Positions 6,219 through 14,731 of a stretch of DNA of 21,776 bases are shown one piece after another. Under the pieces are notes generated by a model that searched no databases, was not told the origin of the DNA, and saw only the letters and a list, made by a program, of their open reading frames with translations. Source of the DNA: AM-2324 sp964225135 (GTDB lineage: Bacteria; Bacteroidota; Bacteroidia; Chitinophagales; Saprospiraceae); assembly GCA_964225135.1 (NCBI GenBank), contig CAXQNQ010000021.1:1-21776 (forward strand), given 5' to 3'. The position numbers and the translations under genes are program-made. The first letter of the stretch is position 1. Each line of letters starts with the position of its first letter.

Positions 6219-7256
6219 TTAAAGTAGGTAGAATGCAAGGAATACAAATACCCAAACCAAATCGACAAAGTGCCAGTAAAGACCAATCTTCTCCACCATC
6301 TCGTATCCATTCTTTCTTGCTGCATATTGTCCAGATGCAGCATTGATCATAATGATGAAAAGGAATAAAACCCCTGAGAATACGTGGAATCCGTGAAAAC
6401 CAGTAATTGCAAAGAAAAGAGCACCAAATGCTTTAGGGCCGAAGGCCTCAGTATAGGTGTCGTCAGAATAACTGCCGTCCTCTTCAAGGATCTTATACTT
6501 TCTTAATACGAAACCATCTTTAACCACGTAAGCAGCATGATCACCTTCTGCATAAGCATCTGCACCATGATCAACCACTGCATGCGCCTCTGCATGATGA
6601 TCCTCGCCATGTGTACCATGTCCAGCATCGTGGTTATCGTCATGACTATCGCCATGCGTTTCTCCGTGATCTGCACCATGTCCATGAGCAGCATGTTCTG
6701 CTGAATGAATCAAATAAGAAGCTCCCAATTCAAAGGTGTCATCCTTATTTATAGCTCCATCATTACCTAGATACACCCCTCCATGGGTATGCGTTCCAAA
6801 AGGATTTCTGGTAACTGTCATGTGCTCTGTACCAATCAAGTTATTCCACTCCCAAGCCTGACATCCAAGAAATCCTGCTCCACCTAGAATAGTCATCAGC
6901 ATCCAAAATACTACTCCTTTTTGATTCTCTCTATGTCCTTCTTGTACGGCACGAACCATGGTACCAGAGGAGATAATCAATATGAAAGACATTACCGTTA
7001 CGAAGATCAAAGGCATTTCCTTTGAAGCATCTACGAAAGGGAATGTTTTAAATACGAAATCAGGAACCGGCCAGGTAGGTGAGCTAAATCTTAGTGTACC
7101 ATAAGCAATCAGAAATCCCGTAAAGGTAAAGGCATCTGAAAGTAGGAAGTACCACATCATTAGTTTCCCGTAGCTAGCTTTCATTGGAGCTTGTCCACCA
7201 TCCCAGGCACCGCCTTCGGATTGTCCGTCGTGTTCTTTAACTGTATCTGTAGCCAT
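6219..7256 (-). CDS. ctaE: Cytochrome c oxidase subunit III with a histidine-rich loop
   Basis: A 345-residue integral membrane subunit of the aa3 oxidase. Subunit III hallmarks are present: GFHGFHVFSG at residues 286-295 and WHFVDLVWVF at 328-337, plus an early helix with DAFTFTGFLIAYG (41-53). Between two helices lies a hydrophilic insertion of roughly 100 residues (about 140-265), which other subunit III proteins lack or have much shorter. Within it, residues 184-240 hold 15 histidines mixed with Asp, Glu, Gly and Ala, a typical metal-binding composition. The loop probably faces the periplasm or the cytoplasmic surface; I cannot fix the side with certainty. The gene follows a second, shorter subunit III gene by 32 bases. 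An internal minus-strand reading frame at 6503-6694 in another phase is only a shadow of the repetitive His codons. Confidence 0.93.
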   Translation of the reverse strand: MATDTVKEHDGQSEGGAWDGGQAPMKASYGKLMMWYFLLSDAFTFTGFLIAYGTLRFSSPTWPVPDFVFKTFPFVDASKEMPLIFVTVMSFILIISSGTMVRAVQEGHRENQKGVVFWMLMTILGGAGFLGCQAWEWNNLIGTEHMTVTRNPFGTHTHGGVYLGNDGAINKDDTFELGASYLIHSAEHAAHGHGADHGETHGDSHDDNHDAGHGTHGEDHHAEAHAVVDHGADAYAEGDHAAYVVKDGFVLRKYKILEEDGSYSDDTYTEAFGPKAFGALFFAITGFHGFHVFSGVLFLFIIMINAASGQYAARKNGYEMVEKIGLYWHFVDLVWVFVFLAFYLL

Positions 7257-7288
7257 TAGAACTTAATTTGATTAGTTTGTTTTTCTTA

Positions 7289-7858
7289 TTAAAAATTTAG
7301 TGACACTAGCATGAATCCGATTAGATAAACCCAAAGGAAATCAATAAAATGCCAAAAAATTGATGTCAATTCCAGTCGAAGCACACGATCAGGTGTAGCT
7401 TTAAATGGAAGTGTAAACGCTTGTATATTTGCCAATAAAATGGCACCTAAGCCACCTACTACGTGTAGCAAGTGCGCGATAGATATCAAATAAACAAATG
7501 ATCCAGAGGGATTTCCATCAATGAAAATACCAATGGCTTGCAAAGCTTCCCACCCTTTGAATTGGCAGACTACAAATCCTATACCCAATACAAAGGTTGA
7601 TACTAACATAACTTTATATGCTAGCTCTTTACCAGCCAAGAAGAATCGCTTTGCCAAAAACAGTGTAACACTACTCAATAGCATAACCACTGTACTCACA
7701 TAAAACACAGCAGGAATCTGAAATTCTTGCCAGTTTCCTTTTGCCTCTCTTACTATCCATGCACTCGTAAATGCTACAAACAACATAGACATACTAGCAC
7801 ATGCTAACAATAAGGCAAATTTTTGAGCTCTACTTTTTCTACGTATTTCTAAATCCAT
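7289..7858 (-). CDS. Second, shorter cytochrome c oxidase subunit III
   Basis: A 189-residue membrane protein with five hydrophobic segments (about 15-35, 48-69, 80-99, 118-145 and 165-187). Subunit III features are SIAHLLHVVGGLGA (126-139) and IFWHFIDFLWVYLIG (167-181), matching the last two helices of the family. The short five-helix form resembles subunit III of quinol oxidase-type and many bacterial enzymes. It lies between ctaB (21 bases) and the larger subunit III gene (32 bases), and such tandem subunit III genes are common in Bacteroidota oxidase operons. Whether both proteins are present in one complex cannot be seen from sequence. The ATG at 7858-7856 is the first in the frame and gives a charged N-terminus before helix 1. 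Confidence 0.92.
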   Translation of the reverse strand: MDLEIRRKSRAQKFALLLACASMSMLFVAFTSAWIVREAKGNWQEFQIPAVFYVSTVVMLLSSVTLFLAKRFFLAGKELAYKVMLVSTFVLGIGFVVCQFKGWEALQAIGIFIDGNPSGSFVYLISIAHLLHVVGGLGAILLANIQAFTLPFKATPDRVLRLELTSIFWHFIDFLWVYLIGFMLVSLNF

Positions 7859-7879
7859 TCTAACTTTTTTTTGTTGTTA

Positions 7880-8767
7880 TTAAAACTTGTCCGCCAACAA
7901 GAGTAACAAACAAAGGGGTAAATAGATAAACGAGAAAAACATGAGTTTGAGCGCTGACTTTCGATCGTCGTTCTTATGCAGATAATAACCCATCACAGCA
8001 TACCCAAAAGTCAATACAGTCATACCTACCAAAGAAATAATTCCAGCATACCCAATTAGGTAAAGAATTACAATCATTGGAAAAAGCATAAATGCATAGA
8101 ACATAGAGTAAGTGCCCAGATTGGAATCTCGCTCACCATTGCGCTCTGGAATAAAGTTGAATCCAGCTTTTTTGTAGTCCTCAAACCCAAGCCATCCAAT
8201 GGCCCAAAAGTGAGGGAATTGCCAAAAAAATTGAATACTGAATAACACAATGGCAATGTCCGTAATACTTCCTTGTGCAGCTACACAACCAATTAAAACA
8301 GGCATCGCTCCTGGAATTGCTCCTACAGGTATAGCAATGCTACTTATCCTTTTTAAAGGTGTGTAGATAAAAGCATACATGATTAACGACAAGAAACCAA
8401 ATACTGCAGTTAGCAAATTAAAATTTGCCAACAGTGACAGACCAATCACGGAAGCTGTACCAGCAATTAAAATCGCTTGTGTTGTACTTAATCTTCCAGC
8501 TGCAATTGGACGATTCTCCGTCCTCTTCATCAATTTGTCAAAGTCCTTTTCCAGAATCTGATTGAACGTATTCGCAGCGGCTGTTATAAAAAAGCCCCCT
8601 AAGAACAATACCAGAATCTGACCCAGGTCGAAAACAAGCGTATCCAAAGCAATCCAATAAGCCAATACCGCAGAGAAAACAACCGTAATAGTCAATCTGA
8701 ATTTGAATAACATCATCAAATCACCTATTACTGAAAACTCCGCTGTATTTGTCTTTGAAAATCGCAT
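7880..8767 (-). CDS. ctaB: Protoheme IX farnesyltransferase (heme O synthase)
   Basis: A 295-residue polytopic membrane enzyme of the UbiA prenyltransferase superfamily. It adds a farnesyl group to protoheme IX to give heme O, the precursor of heme a in the aa3 oxidase. The prenyl diphosphate-binding motif NTFNQILEKDFDKLMKRT is at residues 66-83, followed by ENRPIAAGRLS, which is characteristic of heme O synthases. Other conserved blocks are YTPLKRIS, GAIPGAMPVLIG and EDYKKAGFNFIPERNG. The length is normal. It sits inside the oxidase operon between subunit I and the short subunit III gene, separated from subunit I by a 66-base gap with a strong hairpin. The heme A synthase (ctaA) that would act next is not in the window. 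Confidence 0.96.
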   Translation of the reverse strand: MRFSKTNTAEFSVIGDLMMLFKFRLTITVVFSAVLAYWIALDTLVFDLGQILVLFLGGFFITAAANTFNQILEKDFDKLMKRTENRPIAAGRLSTTQAILIAGTASVIGLSLLANFNLLTAVFGFLSLIMYAFIYTPLKRISSIAIPVGAIPGAMPVLIGCVAAQGSITDIAIVLFSIQFFWQFPHFWAIGWLGFEDYKKAGFNFIPERNGERDSNLGTYSMFYAFMLFPMIVILYLIGYAGIISLVGMTVLTFGYAVMGYYLHKNDDRKSALKLMFFSFIYLPLCLLLLLADKF

Positions 8768-8796
8768 TATAAATACACTTTCGTCTCTTTATTAAA

Positions 8797-8822
8797 ACTG
8801 TTCCTCTCGTTCGAGGAACAGT
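8797..8822 (-). terminator. Intra-operon hairpin between subunit I and ctaB
   Basis: ACTGTTCCTC (8797-8806) and GAGGAACAGT (8813-8822) form a perfect 10-bp stem around a 6-base loop, 11 bases after the subunit I stop codon and 29 bases before the ctaB start. In the leftward message the stem is followed by UUUUAAUA, a short, imperfect U-tract. It is therefore likely a partial terminator or an mRNA-stabilising 3' hairpin that sets a lower level of ctaB and downstream messages relative to the subunits upstream. The symmetry is seen directly; the regulatory role is inferred. Confidence 0.65.
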
Positions 8823-8833
8823 CTATTTTTATT

Positions 8834-10681
8834 TTAATGAGCTTCCGATTCTTCTTCACCAACAGGTTCAACCTGCGGATAGAATTCTCTTCCGTCTTTT
8901 CCATAATCATAAGGCCATCTCTGAACTGCAGGAAGTTTTCCTGGCCAGTTACCGTGACCTGCATCAATTGGAGTTGTCCACTCTAGTGTTGAAGCATTAT
9001 ATGGATTTGCCTCAGTCAATCTTCTACCCTTCCAAATGCTGTAGAAGAAGTTCACAACAAATACTACTTGAAGGAAGAATACAATAATCGCTGCTACAGT
9101 GATGAACTCATTTAACGCACCAAACTGATTGAATGAATCAAATGTGTCGAAGCGGTAGTATCTACGAGGTACACCAGCCATACCAATGTAGTGCATTGGC
9201 CAGAATACTGCATAAGCACCGATCATAGTCCCCCAGAAGTGTAGCTTACCAAGTGTTTCATTCATGAAACGACCATATAACTTAGGGAACCAGTGATAAA
9301 TACCTGCAAACATTCCGAAGAATGCAGCAACACCCATTACAATATGGAAGTGTGCAACTACGAAGTATGTATCGTGTAATTGAATATCAATTGCAGAGTT
9401 ACCTAAGAAAATACCTGTCAAACCACCAGAGATGAACATCGATACAAATCCAATACCGAATAACATAGCAGAATTGAATTTGATAGATCCTTTATATAGT
9501 GTCGAGATCCAGTTGAACACTTTTACCGCTGAAGGTACAGCAATAATAAGCGTGAAGATCACGAAGAAATTCGAAATAAACGGATTCACTCCAGACATGA
9601 ACATATGGTGTGCCCATACAATGAATGAAAGGAACGCAATCGCTAGCATAGAGAATACCATCGCCTTGTAACCAAAGATAGGCTTCTTGGAATGCACTGA
9701 AAGTACTTCCGAAACAATACCCATGGCAGGAAGAATGATAATATATACTTCAGGGTGCCCCAAGAACCAGAACAAGTGCTGATATAGAATTGGAGATCCA
9801 CCAACTTGCTGAAGCGCTTCACCACCTACAAAGATTTCATTCAAGAAGAATGAGGTATTCATAGTACGATCAAACATCAACAAGAAGAATCCCGATACTA
9901 ATACTGGGAATGACAATAAACCAATAATAGCTGTAATAAAGAAAGCCCAGATAGTCAAAGGCATTCTCCACATAGACATTCCCTTAGTTCTTAAGTTAAG
10001 TACTGTGGTAATATAGTTCACACCACCTAATAGAACTGAAACTACGAAGAATACTAGTGAAAGTGTCCAGAAGGTCATACCCGCTCCAGAACCTTCAGAT
10101 GCCTGAGGTAACACACTCAATGGCGGATAAGCAGTCCATCCTCCTGAGAAAGGACCAGTGCTTAAGAACAAAGAGTAGAACATCAGTACTCCAGCAAGGA
10201 AGAAGAACCAATAAGATAGCATGTTCAACAAAGGAGATGCCATATCTCTTGCTCCCAATTGCAATGGAATTAAAAGATTAGAGAAGGTACCACTTAAGCC
10301 CGCAGTCAGTACAAAGAATACAATTATTGTACCGTGCATTGTAACCAATGCATAATAGAATTGATTGGATAGTGCACCAATTCCTTCTGCGTTTACAGTG
10401 ATCCATTTACCTAATACAGGCTTCAACCAAGCCATATCAGCCTCTGGGAATCCCAATTGTAGACGGAAAACCAAAGACATTAAGGCTCCAATGATTGCCC
10501 AAAACATCCCTGTAATCAAGAATTGTTTTGCAATCATCTTGTGATCCATACTGAAAATATAGGTATTGATAAAGTTCGATGAGAACTTATCACCATCATG
10601 GTGATCATGAAAATGATCATCATAACCTAGCTCTTCAATAAGCTTTTCTTCATAAGTAGGAATCCCTTTAGATATTACCAT
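8834..10681 (-). CDS. ctaD: Cytochrome c oxidase subunit I (aa3 type, A1-like)
   Basis: The 615-residue catalytic subunit of the terminal oxidase, which reduces O2 to water and pumps protons. Visible ligands: His116 (VTMHGT, low-spin heme a), His309 with Tyr313 in GHPEVY (CuB and cross-linked Tyr), His358-His359 in WAHHMF (CuB), His444 (heme a3) and His446 (heme a) in VVAHFHIVMG. Proton-channel residues are also present: Asp146 in LGARDMASP (D channel entry), Glu311 in GHPEVY (D channel end) and Lys387 in SAVKVFNW (K channel). These define an A1-type heme-copper oxidase. About 12 hydrophobic segments are visible. The protein has an N-terminal extension of about 45 residues with HFHDHH at 23-28 and an acidic C-terminal tail ending EAH. 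It follows the subunit II gene by 36 bases. Confidence 0.98.
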   Translation of the reverse strand: MVISKGIPTYEEKLIEELGYDDHFHDHHDGDKFSSNFINTYIFSMDHKMIAKQFLITGMFWAIIGALMSLVFRLQLGFPEADMAWLKPVLGKWITVNAEGIGALSNQFYYALVTMHGTIIVFFVLTAGLSGTFSNLLIPLQLGARDMASPLLNMLSYWFFFLAGVLMFYSLFLSTGPFSGGWTAYPPLSVLPQASEGSGAGMTFWTLSLVFFVVSVLLGGVNYITTVLNLRTKGMSMWRMPLTIWAFFITAIIGLLSFPVLVSGFFLLMFDRTMNTSFFLNEIFVGGEALQQVGGSPILYQHLFWFLGHPEVYIIILPAMGIVSEVLSVHSKKPIFGYKAMVFSMLAIAFLSFIVWAHHMFMSGVNPFISNFFVIFTLIIAVPSAVKVFNWISTLYKGSIKFNSAMLFGIGFVSMFISGGLTGIFLGNSAIDIQLHDTYFVVAHFHIVMGVAAFFGMFAGIYHWFPKLYGRFMNETLGKLHFWGTMIGAYAVFWPMHYIGMAGVPRRYYRFDTFDSFNQFGALNEFITVAAIIVFFLQVVFVVNFFYSIWKGRRLTEANPYNASTLEWTTPIDAGHGNWPGKLPAVQRWPYDYGKDGREFYPQVEPVGEEESEAH

Positions 10682-10717
10682 GACTTATAGTTATTTTTTT
10701 GCTTTGTTTTTTATCAA

Positions 10718-11875
10718 TTATTCCGCAGCAGCATTCATTGCTACTACATCAGAATTTTCAGTTTCTTCAGCAGGAGCGGCCTCTTCAACCTGCTCACTTG
10801 CTAATGTTTGTCCTTTAAAAGGATCAGAATCCGTATTGCGAATAGAAGAGAAATAATATGGCTGCTGTTGTGCTAACCAGGCATCATATTCTTCACGCTC
10901 AACGATTTTCACTATACGCTTCATAGAGAAGTGTCCTTTTCCACAAAGTTCAGCACAAGCTAGTTCATAGTCGAATGCCTCCCATTTTTCTGGACCGTCA
11001 GGATCCATTGGATCAGCAGGTACCTGATATTCCTCATACTCCTTAAGAAGCTCTCTATATTCCTCCGTAGTTATTTCTGGAGTAAATACAAAGTAGGTAG
11101 GCATTCCAGGAACTGCATCCATTTTTACGCGGAAGTGTGGTAAGTAGAAATTGTGTAATACATCTCTAGCTGTAATACGAACACGAACCTTCTCTCCTAC
11201 TGGTAGATAGATTTCATTTGGATGTAAATCATCATGATTCTTTACATCCGTCCAATCTTGACCAATCGGATTATTTCCTTCAATCATTTTATAATCTCTA
11301 GCACCTAGCAGATTATCAGCTCCTGGATAACGCAAGTGCCATCCAAATTGGTAACCTGTAGCCTCAATCTCAATGAACTCATCTTCTGTATCTGCCATAA
11401 TCTCATTCCAAGCAGAAAGACCGAAGACTACTAAGATAGCCATTACCACTGCTGGAATAGCTGTCCAAATAATCTCCAATTTGTTATCATGAGAAATATA
11501 CTCAGCTTTTACACCGTCCTCTTCTTTGTATTTCCATGCAAAATAGAATAAGGCAATATGAGTGATTACAAATACTATTCCAGTGAAGACTAATGTCGTA
11601 TTAAACATGCTATCTATAATGCCTCCGTGAGCAGATGCAGACACATGTGGACCATATCCCAAGAAATAGTTCTTGTAATGTAATGTAGAGACCACGCAGA
11701 AAATCATAAATCCTGCTAAGAACCACATCATATAATTTGCATTCCTCTTGTTGGTAAGTTTTTGAGTTTCTTTTTCTCCTCTTTTAATACCAGCAAGCTC
11801 AGTAACTCTTGCAATCTGAACGATCACAATCAAAAGTAAAACCGAGATTAAAACAAAACCGAGTAAAGAGTTCAT
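10718..11875 (-). CDS. ctaC: Cytochrome c oxidase subunit II, with extra N-terminal membrane helices
   Basis: A 385-residue subunit that holds the CuA centre and accepts electrons for the oxidase. CuA ligands are all present: His241 in DVLHNFYLPHF, and Cys307, Glu309, Cys311, His315 and Met318 in CAELCGKGHFSM. The quinol oxidases lack these, so this enzyme uses a cytochrome c-type donor. Unlike the usual two membrane helices, four hydrophobic segments are visible (about 2-22, 48-66, 90-115 and 135-156); the last two are the standard pair. An insertion of acidic/helical character (about 267-303) precedes the CuA cysteines. No cytochrome c domain is fused; the C-terminal tail (350-385) is Glu/Ala-rich. 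Placement between actF and subunit I fits an oxidase that docks on ACIII, and the extra helices could be part of that interface (inference). Confidence 0.96.
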   Translation of the reverse strand: MNSLLGFVLISVLLLIVIVQIARVTELAGIKRGEKETQKLTNKRNANYMMWFLAGFMIFCVVSTLHYKNYFLGYGPHVSASAHGGIIDSMFNTTLVFTGIVFVITHIALFYFAWKYKEEDGVKAEYISHDNKLEIIWTAIPAVVMAILVVFGLSAWNEIMADTEDEFIEIEATGYQFGWHLRYPGADNLLGARDYKMIEGNNPIGQDWTDVKNHDDLHPNEIYLPVGEKVRVRITARDVLHNFYLPHFRVKMDAVPGMPTYFVFTPEITTEEYRELLKEYEEYQVPADPMDPDGPEKWEAFDYELACAELCGKGHFSMKRIVKIVEREEYDAWLAQQQPYYFSSIRNTDSDPFKGQTLASEQVEEAAPAEETENSDVVAMNAAAE

Positions 11876-11937
11876 CGGATATCTATTTTTATAACGTCAA
11901 TTAAGACTGAAAATAATAATCTAATTCAAATCAATTC

Positions 11938-13200
11938 TTAATGGTGTTCAGCACCCTCGTGGAACATTGCTCCACCACCGTAACCTACGTGGTGATGCGC
12001 ACTCTCATCCATATATGGATCGTTTGTCGCTTCAATAGGCATCTTAGACAACCTGCGGAAAGTCATAAACAAGAACAATCCAAGGAATCCAATAAATGTG
12101 CCTATTTCAATCAATCCAGGTAATGAGAAACCAGCAACCATACCGTGTGCATGCTCTCCATGCATTGCAGTATGTAAAATACCTGGCTTCAACATTAAGA
12201 AGTAATCAATCCAGTGTCCGAATAATACCACACAAGAAGCAAATAGTAAAGTACCTCTTTTCTTTTTTGTGTCATTTCTCATTAACACAAAGAAAGGTGT
12301 GATGAAATTCAGGACTAAATTTCCATAGAATAAGACTGGATAAGTATCCATTCTTTCCTTAAAGTATATAGTTTCTTCACCTACATTTGCATACCAAATC
12401 AACATAAACTGCGAGAACCATAGGTAAGTCCAAAAAATACTGAATGCAAATACAAGTTTACCTAAGTCGTGAATATGCTCTCCAGACACTTTGGAGAAAT
12501 ACCCCTTTCCTTGTAGGTAAATCAATAAAATCACTGTAAGCGCCATACCTGATACAAACCAACTAGCACCAGAATACCATGCAAATAGTGTTGAGTACCA
12601 GTGTGCATCTACAGACATCACCCATTGCCAAATAATTGCAGCAGAAGAAAATCCTAAGATCGGAAGGAATGCAGCTGACCACACTCGGATCTTTTTATGG
12701 AATCCAAATCCACCAGAACCATTATCTTCTGCAAGAGAAAGTCCTCTTAATTTATTACCGAAGAATGCCCAGATTCCTAGAATAACAACTGAAGCAATAG
12801 CATACCAATTCTTATTCAAGAAAGATGATTTGTGAATTAATATCTCGTCGTCTCCTGGATGCATCCAGTGATATAAGTGCGCCATATCTGTATACACAGC
12901 AATGACTAAAATTCCAATTAGAATAAGAGCTGGACCAATTAGGAAAGAGTACATAGACTCCCACAGTCTCTTAAATACGGTGTACCAACCACCCCATGCG
13001 GTTACAGAAGCTGCCACAAAGAATAGAACCATGGCTGCAATTCCAGTAAAAAAGATTGAGTTATGCATGAAGTTGGACCAAAAACGAGTTTGGTGTCCTA
13101 GGTCATCCATGAATAAGGAAAGAATTAGGCATAATACACCTACACCCATCATTCCTCCGAATAGCATTTTCTGCTTTGATTCAAACGTAAAATTGTTCAT
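11938..13200 (-). CDS. actF: Alternative complex III subunit ActF (NrfD-like)
   Basis: A 420-residue polytopic membrane protein with about ten hydrophobic segments, of the NrfD/PsrC type that anchors molybdopterin-family complexes. In ACIII there are two such subunits, ActC and ActF; this one is recognised by position after actE and by blocks such as WSNFMHNSIFFTGIA, AHLYHWMHPGDDEI and QWVMSVDAHWYSTLFAWY, typical of the 'quinol:cytochrome c oxidoreductase' ActF proteins. It is believed to contribute a proton path or the second half of the membrane core. The C-terminus carries a histidine-rich tail, with HHH at residues 402-404 and a final AEHH; the last 23 residues contain six histidines. It follows actE by 48 bases and precedes the subunit II gene by 62. 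Confidence 0.93.
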   Translation of the reverse strand: MNNFTFESKQKMLFGGMMGVGVLCLILSLFMDDLGHQTRFWSNFMHNSIFFTGIAAMVLFFVAASVTAWGGWYTVFKRLWESMYSFLIGPALILIGILVIAVYTDMAHLYHWMHPGDDEILIHKSSFLNKNWYAIASVVILGIWAFFGNKLRGLSLAEDNGSGGFGFHKKIRVWSAAFLPILGFSSAAIIWQWVMSVDAHWYSTLFAWYSGASWFVSGMALTVILLIYLQGKGYFSKVSGEHIHDLGKLVFAFSIFWTYLWFSQFMLIWYANVGEETIYFKERMDTYPVLFYGNLVLNFITPFFVLMRNDTKKKRGTLLFASCVVLFGHWIDYFLMLKPGILHTAMHGEHAHGMVAGFSLPGLIEIGTFIGFLGLFLFMTFRRLSKMPIEATNDPYMDESAHHHVGYGGGAMFHEGAEHH

Positions 13201-13248
13201 TTCCTAAGCTTGTTTATATATGGTCTATAGCTTAAATCAATTATTTCC

Positions 13249-14124
13249 TTAGTGTGCGCCATTTGCATGCTCCTCAGTATCATGCGCAGCGTGCGCTTCT
13301 GCGTGGTCATCACCATGATGATCTGCGTGTACTGCTGGCTTAGCTAAGCTTGCTCCAGGTACTCCAAAAGATGCATTCAAAGTATTTGCTGACTCACTGT
13401 ATTCTGTTCCTGTTTCCTTTGCCTGTAGTACGCGGATGTAATGAATTACATTCCAACGCTCTTCATAGGATAGTTTATCTGCATATCCACCCATCACATT
13501 TTTACCATGCATAATAGCGTGGTAATAACGTCCATTTGATGCTGCTAAAAATTCCTCTGAAAGGAAGTTTGCAGGAGCTGCAGGATATACACCAGTTTCA
13601 TAGATATATCCATTTCCATCTCCTTTTTCACCGTGACATACACCACAAAAGATATTGTATAGTTCCTTTGCCTCAGCCAATCTTGCATCATTGATTGGGA
13701 AAGGGTTATCGATAATCTCTGTGATCGCTCTCTCACGCTCTTCCTCTGTATCCATGTAGTAATATTCTACGTGTCCGTTCAGTGGAATAGCAATTGCACC
13801 GTTTGCCTGACCAGTCATAACCTGCATCAATTCTTCTCTCTCCTCAATATCACGCCCAACGAAACCAGCATAACCTCTTGGTACAGTTCCAGCAATAGGT
13901 TCTCTCGGACCAGAAAGTTCTTTTACTTCGAAAACACTCTCCTCATCCCAGTTATTATAGCTACGAACATCTCCATATACATTCGCCTCATAGGTCACTG
14001 GGTGCCCCATATCAGGCATAAACTCCGTACCCGTGTAGTTGCCATTTGCCTTTTCACATGAAACAGTAAACAGAATTACCATTCCAAGAACTAAAGCCAG
14101 TAATATATTTTTTAAAGCATTCAT
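13249..14124 (-). CDS. actE: Alternative complex III subunit ActE, monoheme c-type cytochrome lipoprotein
   Basis: A 291-residue exported protein. The signal peptide ends in the lipobox TVSC, with Cys23 as the lipidation site, so it is anchored to the periplasmic face of the membrane. A single class I cytochrome c domain lies at about 145-235: heme site CGVCH at 160-164, and the probable axial methionine Met211 in NVMGGYADKLSYEERW, followed by the C-terminal helix VIHYIRVLQ. In ACIII this heme is at the electron exit side, towards the oxidase. Residues 266-291 form a tail with eight histidines alternating with Ala, Asp and Glu. The gene lies between actD and actF with gaps of 39 and 48 bases. 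Confidence 0.95.
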   Translation of the reverse strand: MNALKNILLALVLGMVILFTVSCEKANGNYTGTEFMPDMGHPVTYEANVYGDVRSYNNWDEESVFEVKELSGPREPIAGTVPRGYAGFVGRDIEEREELMQVMTGQANGAIAIPLNGHVEYYYMDTEEERERAITEIIDNPFPINDARLAEAKELYNIFCGVCHGEKGDGNGYIYETGVYPAAPANFLSEEFLAASNGRYYHAIMHGKNVMGGYADKLSYEERWNVIHYIRVLQAKETGTEYSESANTLNASFGVPGASLAKPAVHADHHGDDHAEAHAAHDTEEHANGAH

Positions 14125-14163
14125 CTTATTTCTATTCTTTTGGCTGTTAAAGCTTTACTCTGA

Positions 14164-14694
14164 TTAAATATCCTTTGTGTGTACCTCTTCTGCATTCGTT
14201 TCAGAAAAGAATAACTTAATTGCATTCAACTCCTCTTCCGAGTGAGCATTGGCATCAAAGGCAATACAAAATTTATCATCTGTAATTCTGTCATCCAATG
14301 TAGGATTTACTTTTCCTGGCCATAAACCACAGATCGCGTAAAAAGTAACTACCATCGCGATAGATGCAAATAGTACCGTCAACTCGAATGTAATTGGAAT
14401 AAATGCCGGTGCAGAGAAATATGGCTTACCACCAAAGATGATTGGCCAATCAGCTGTAAATACCCAAGTCATGAATAAGAAAGCAAAAGAACAACCAATC
14501 GCTCCAAAAATGAAACCAACGATGTGTAATCTAGATTCTTTGAAACCAAGTAGTTCATCAATTCCGTGCACTGGGAATGGTGTAAACACCTCCATGATAT
14601 CTAGGTGCTTTTCATTAGCCTGCTGAATAGCGGACATCAAAACCTCCTCATCATTGTACAATCCGAAAAGAACCGATTTATTTTGATTTTCCAT
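14164..14694 (-). CDS. actD: Alternative complex III subunit ActD (DUF3341)
   Basis: A 176-residue membrane subunit of the DUF3341 family. A small N-terminal domain (about 1-50; SVLFGLYNDEEVLMSAI and VFTPFPVHGIDELLG are the family signatures) precedes two membrane helices (about 56-79 and 100-122), with a short C-terminal soluble segment. The N-terminal part is predicted to lie on the cytoplasmic side. In the ACIII structure this subunit packs against the membrane core; no cofactor is expected, and none of the usual ligand motifs is present. Its place between actC and actE is the standard order of act operons. The ATG at 14694-14692 is preceded by an A/T-rich 37-base gap. Confidence 0.94.
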   Translation of the reverse strand: MENQNKSVLFGLYNDEEVLMSAIQQANEKHLDIMEVFTPFPVHGIDELLGFKESRLHIVGFIFGAIGCSFAFLFMTWVFTADWPIIFGGKPYFSAPAFIPITFELTVLFASIAMVVTFYAICGLWPGKVNPTLDDRITDDKFCIAFDANAHSEEELNAIKLFFSETNAEEVHTKDI

Positions 14695-14731
14695 AATTCT
14701 TAATTTTCTATTCGTTCTTTAATGCTTAATC

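Noticed and set aside
6503..6694. Met/Ile-rich open frame on the minus strand inside the larger subunit III gene
   Set aside because: It is a phase-shifted reading of the CAT/GAT-rich codons of the histidine loop; its composition is an artefact and the overlapping subunit III frame is clearly real.
6537..6707. Possible DNA tandem repeat or CRISPR-like array in the CAT/ATG-rich stretch
   Set aside because: Units are irregular and follow codon phase; there is no constant repeat or spacer length. It is a low-complexity coding region.
8767..8967. 66-codon minus-strand frame spanning the subunit I end and the hairpin gap
   Set aside because: It overlaps the subunit I 3' end in another phase and reads through the hairpin; its sequence has no recognisable features.
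13201..13248. TAAGCT/AGCTTA inverted arms between actF and actE
   Set aside because: The arms are only 6 bp with an 18-base spacer and no U-tract; probably chance in A/T-rich DNA.
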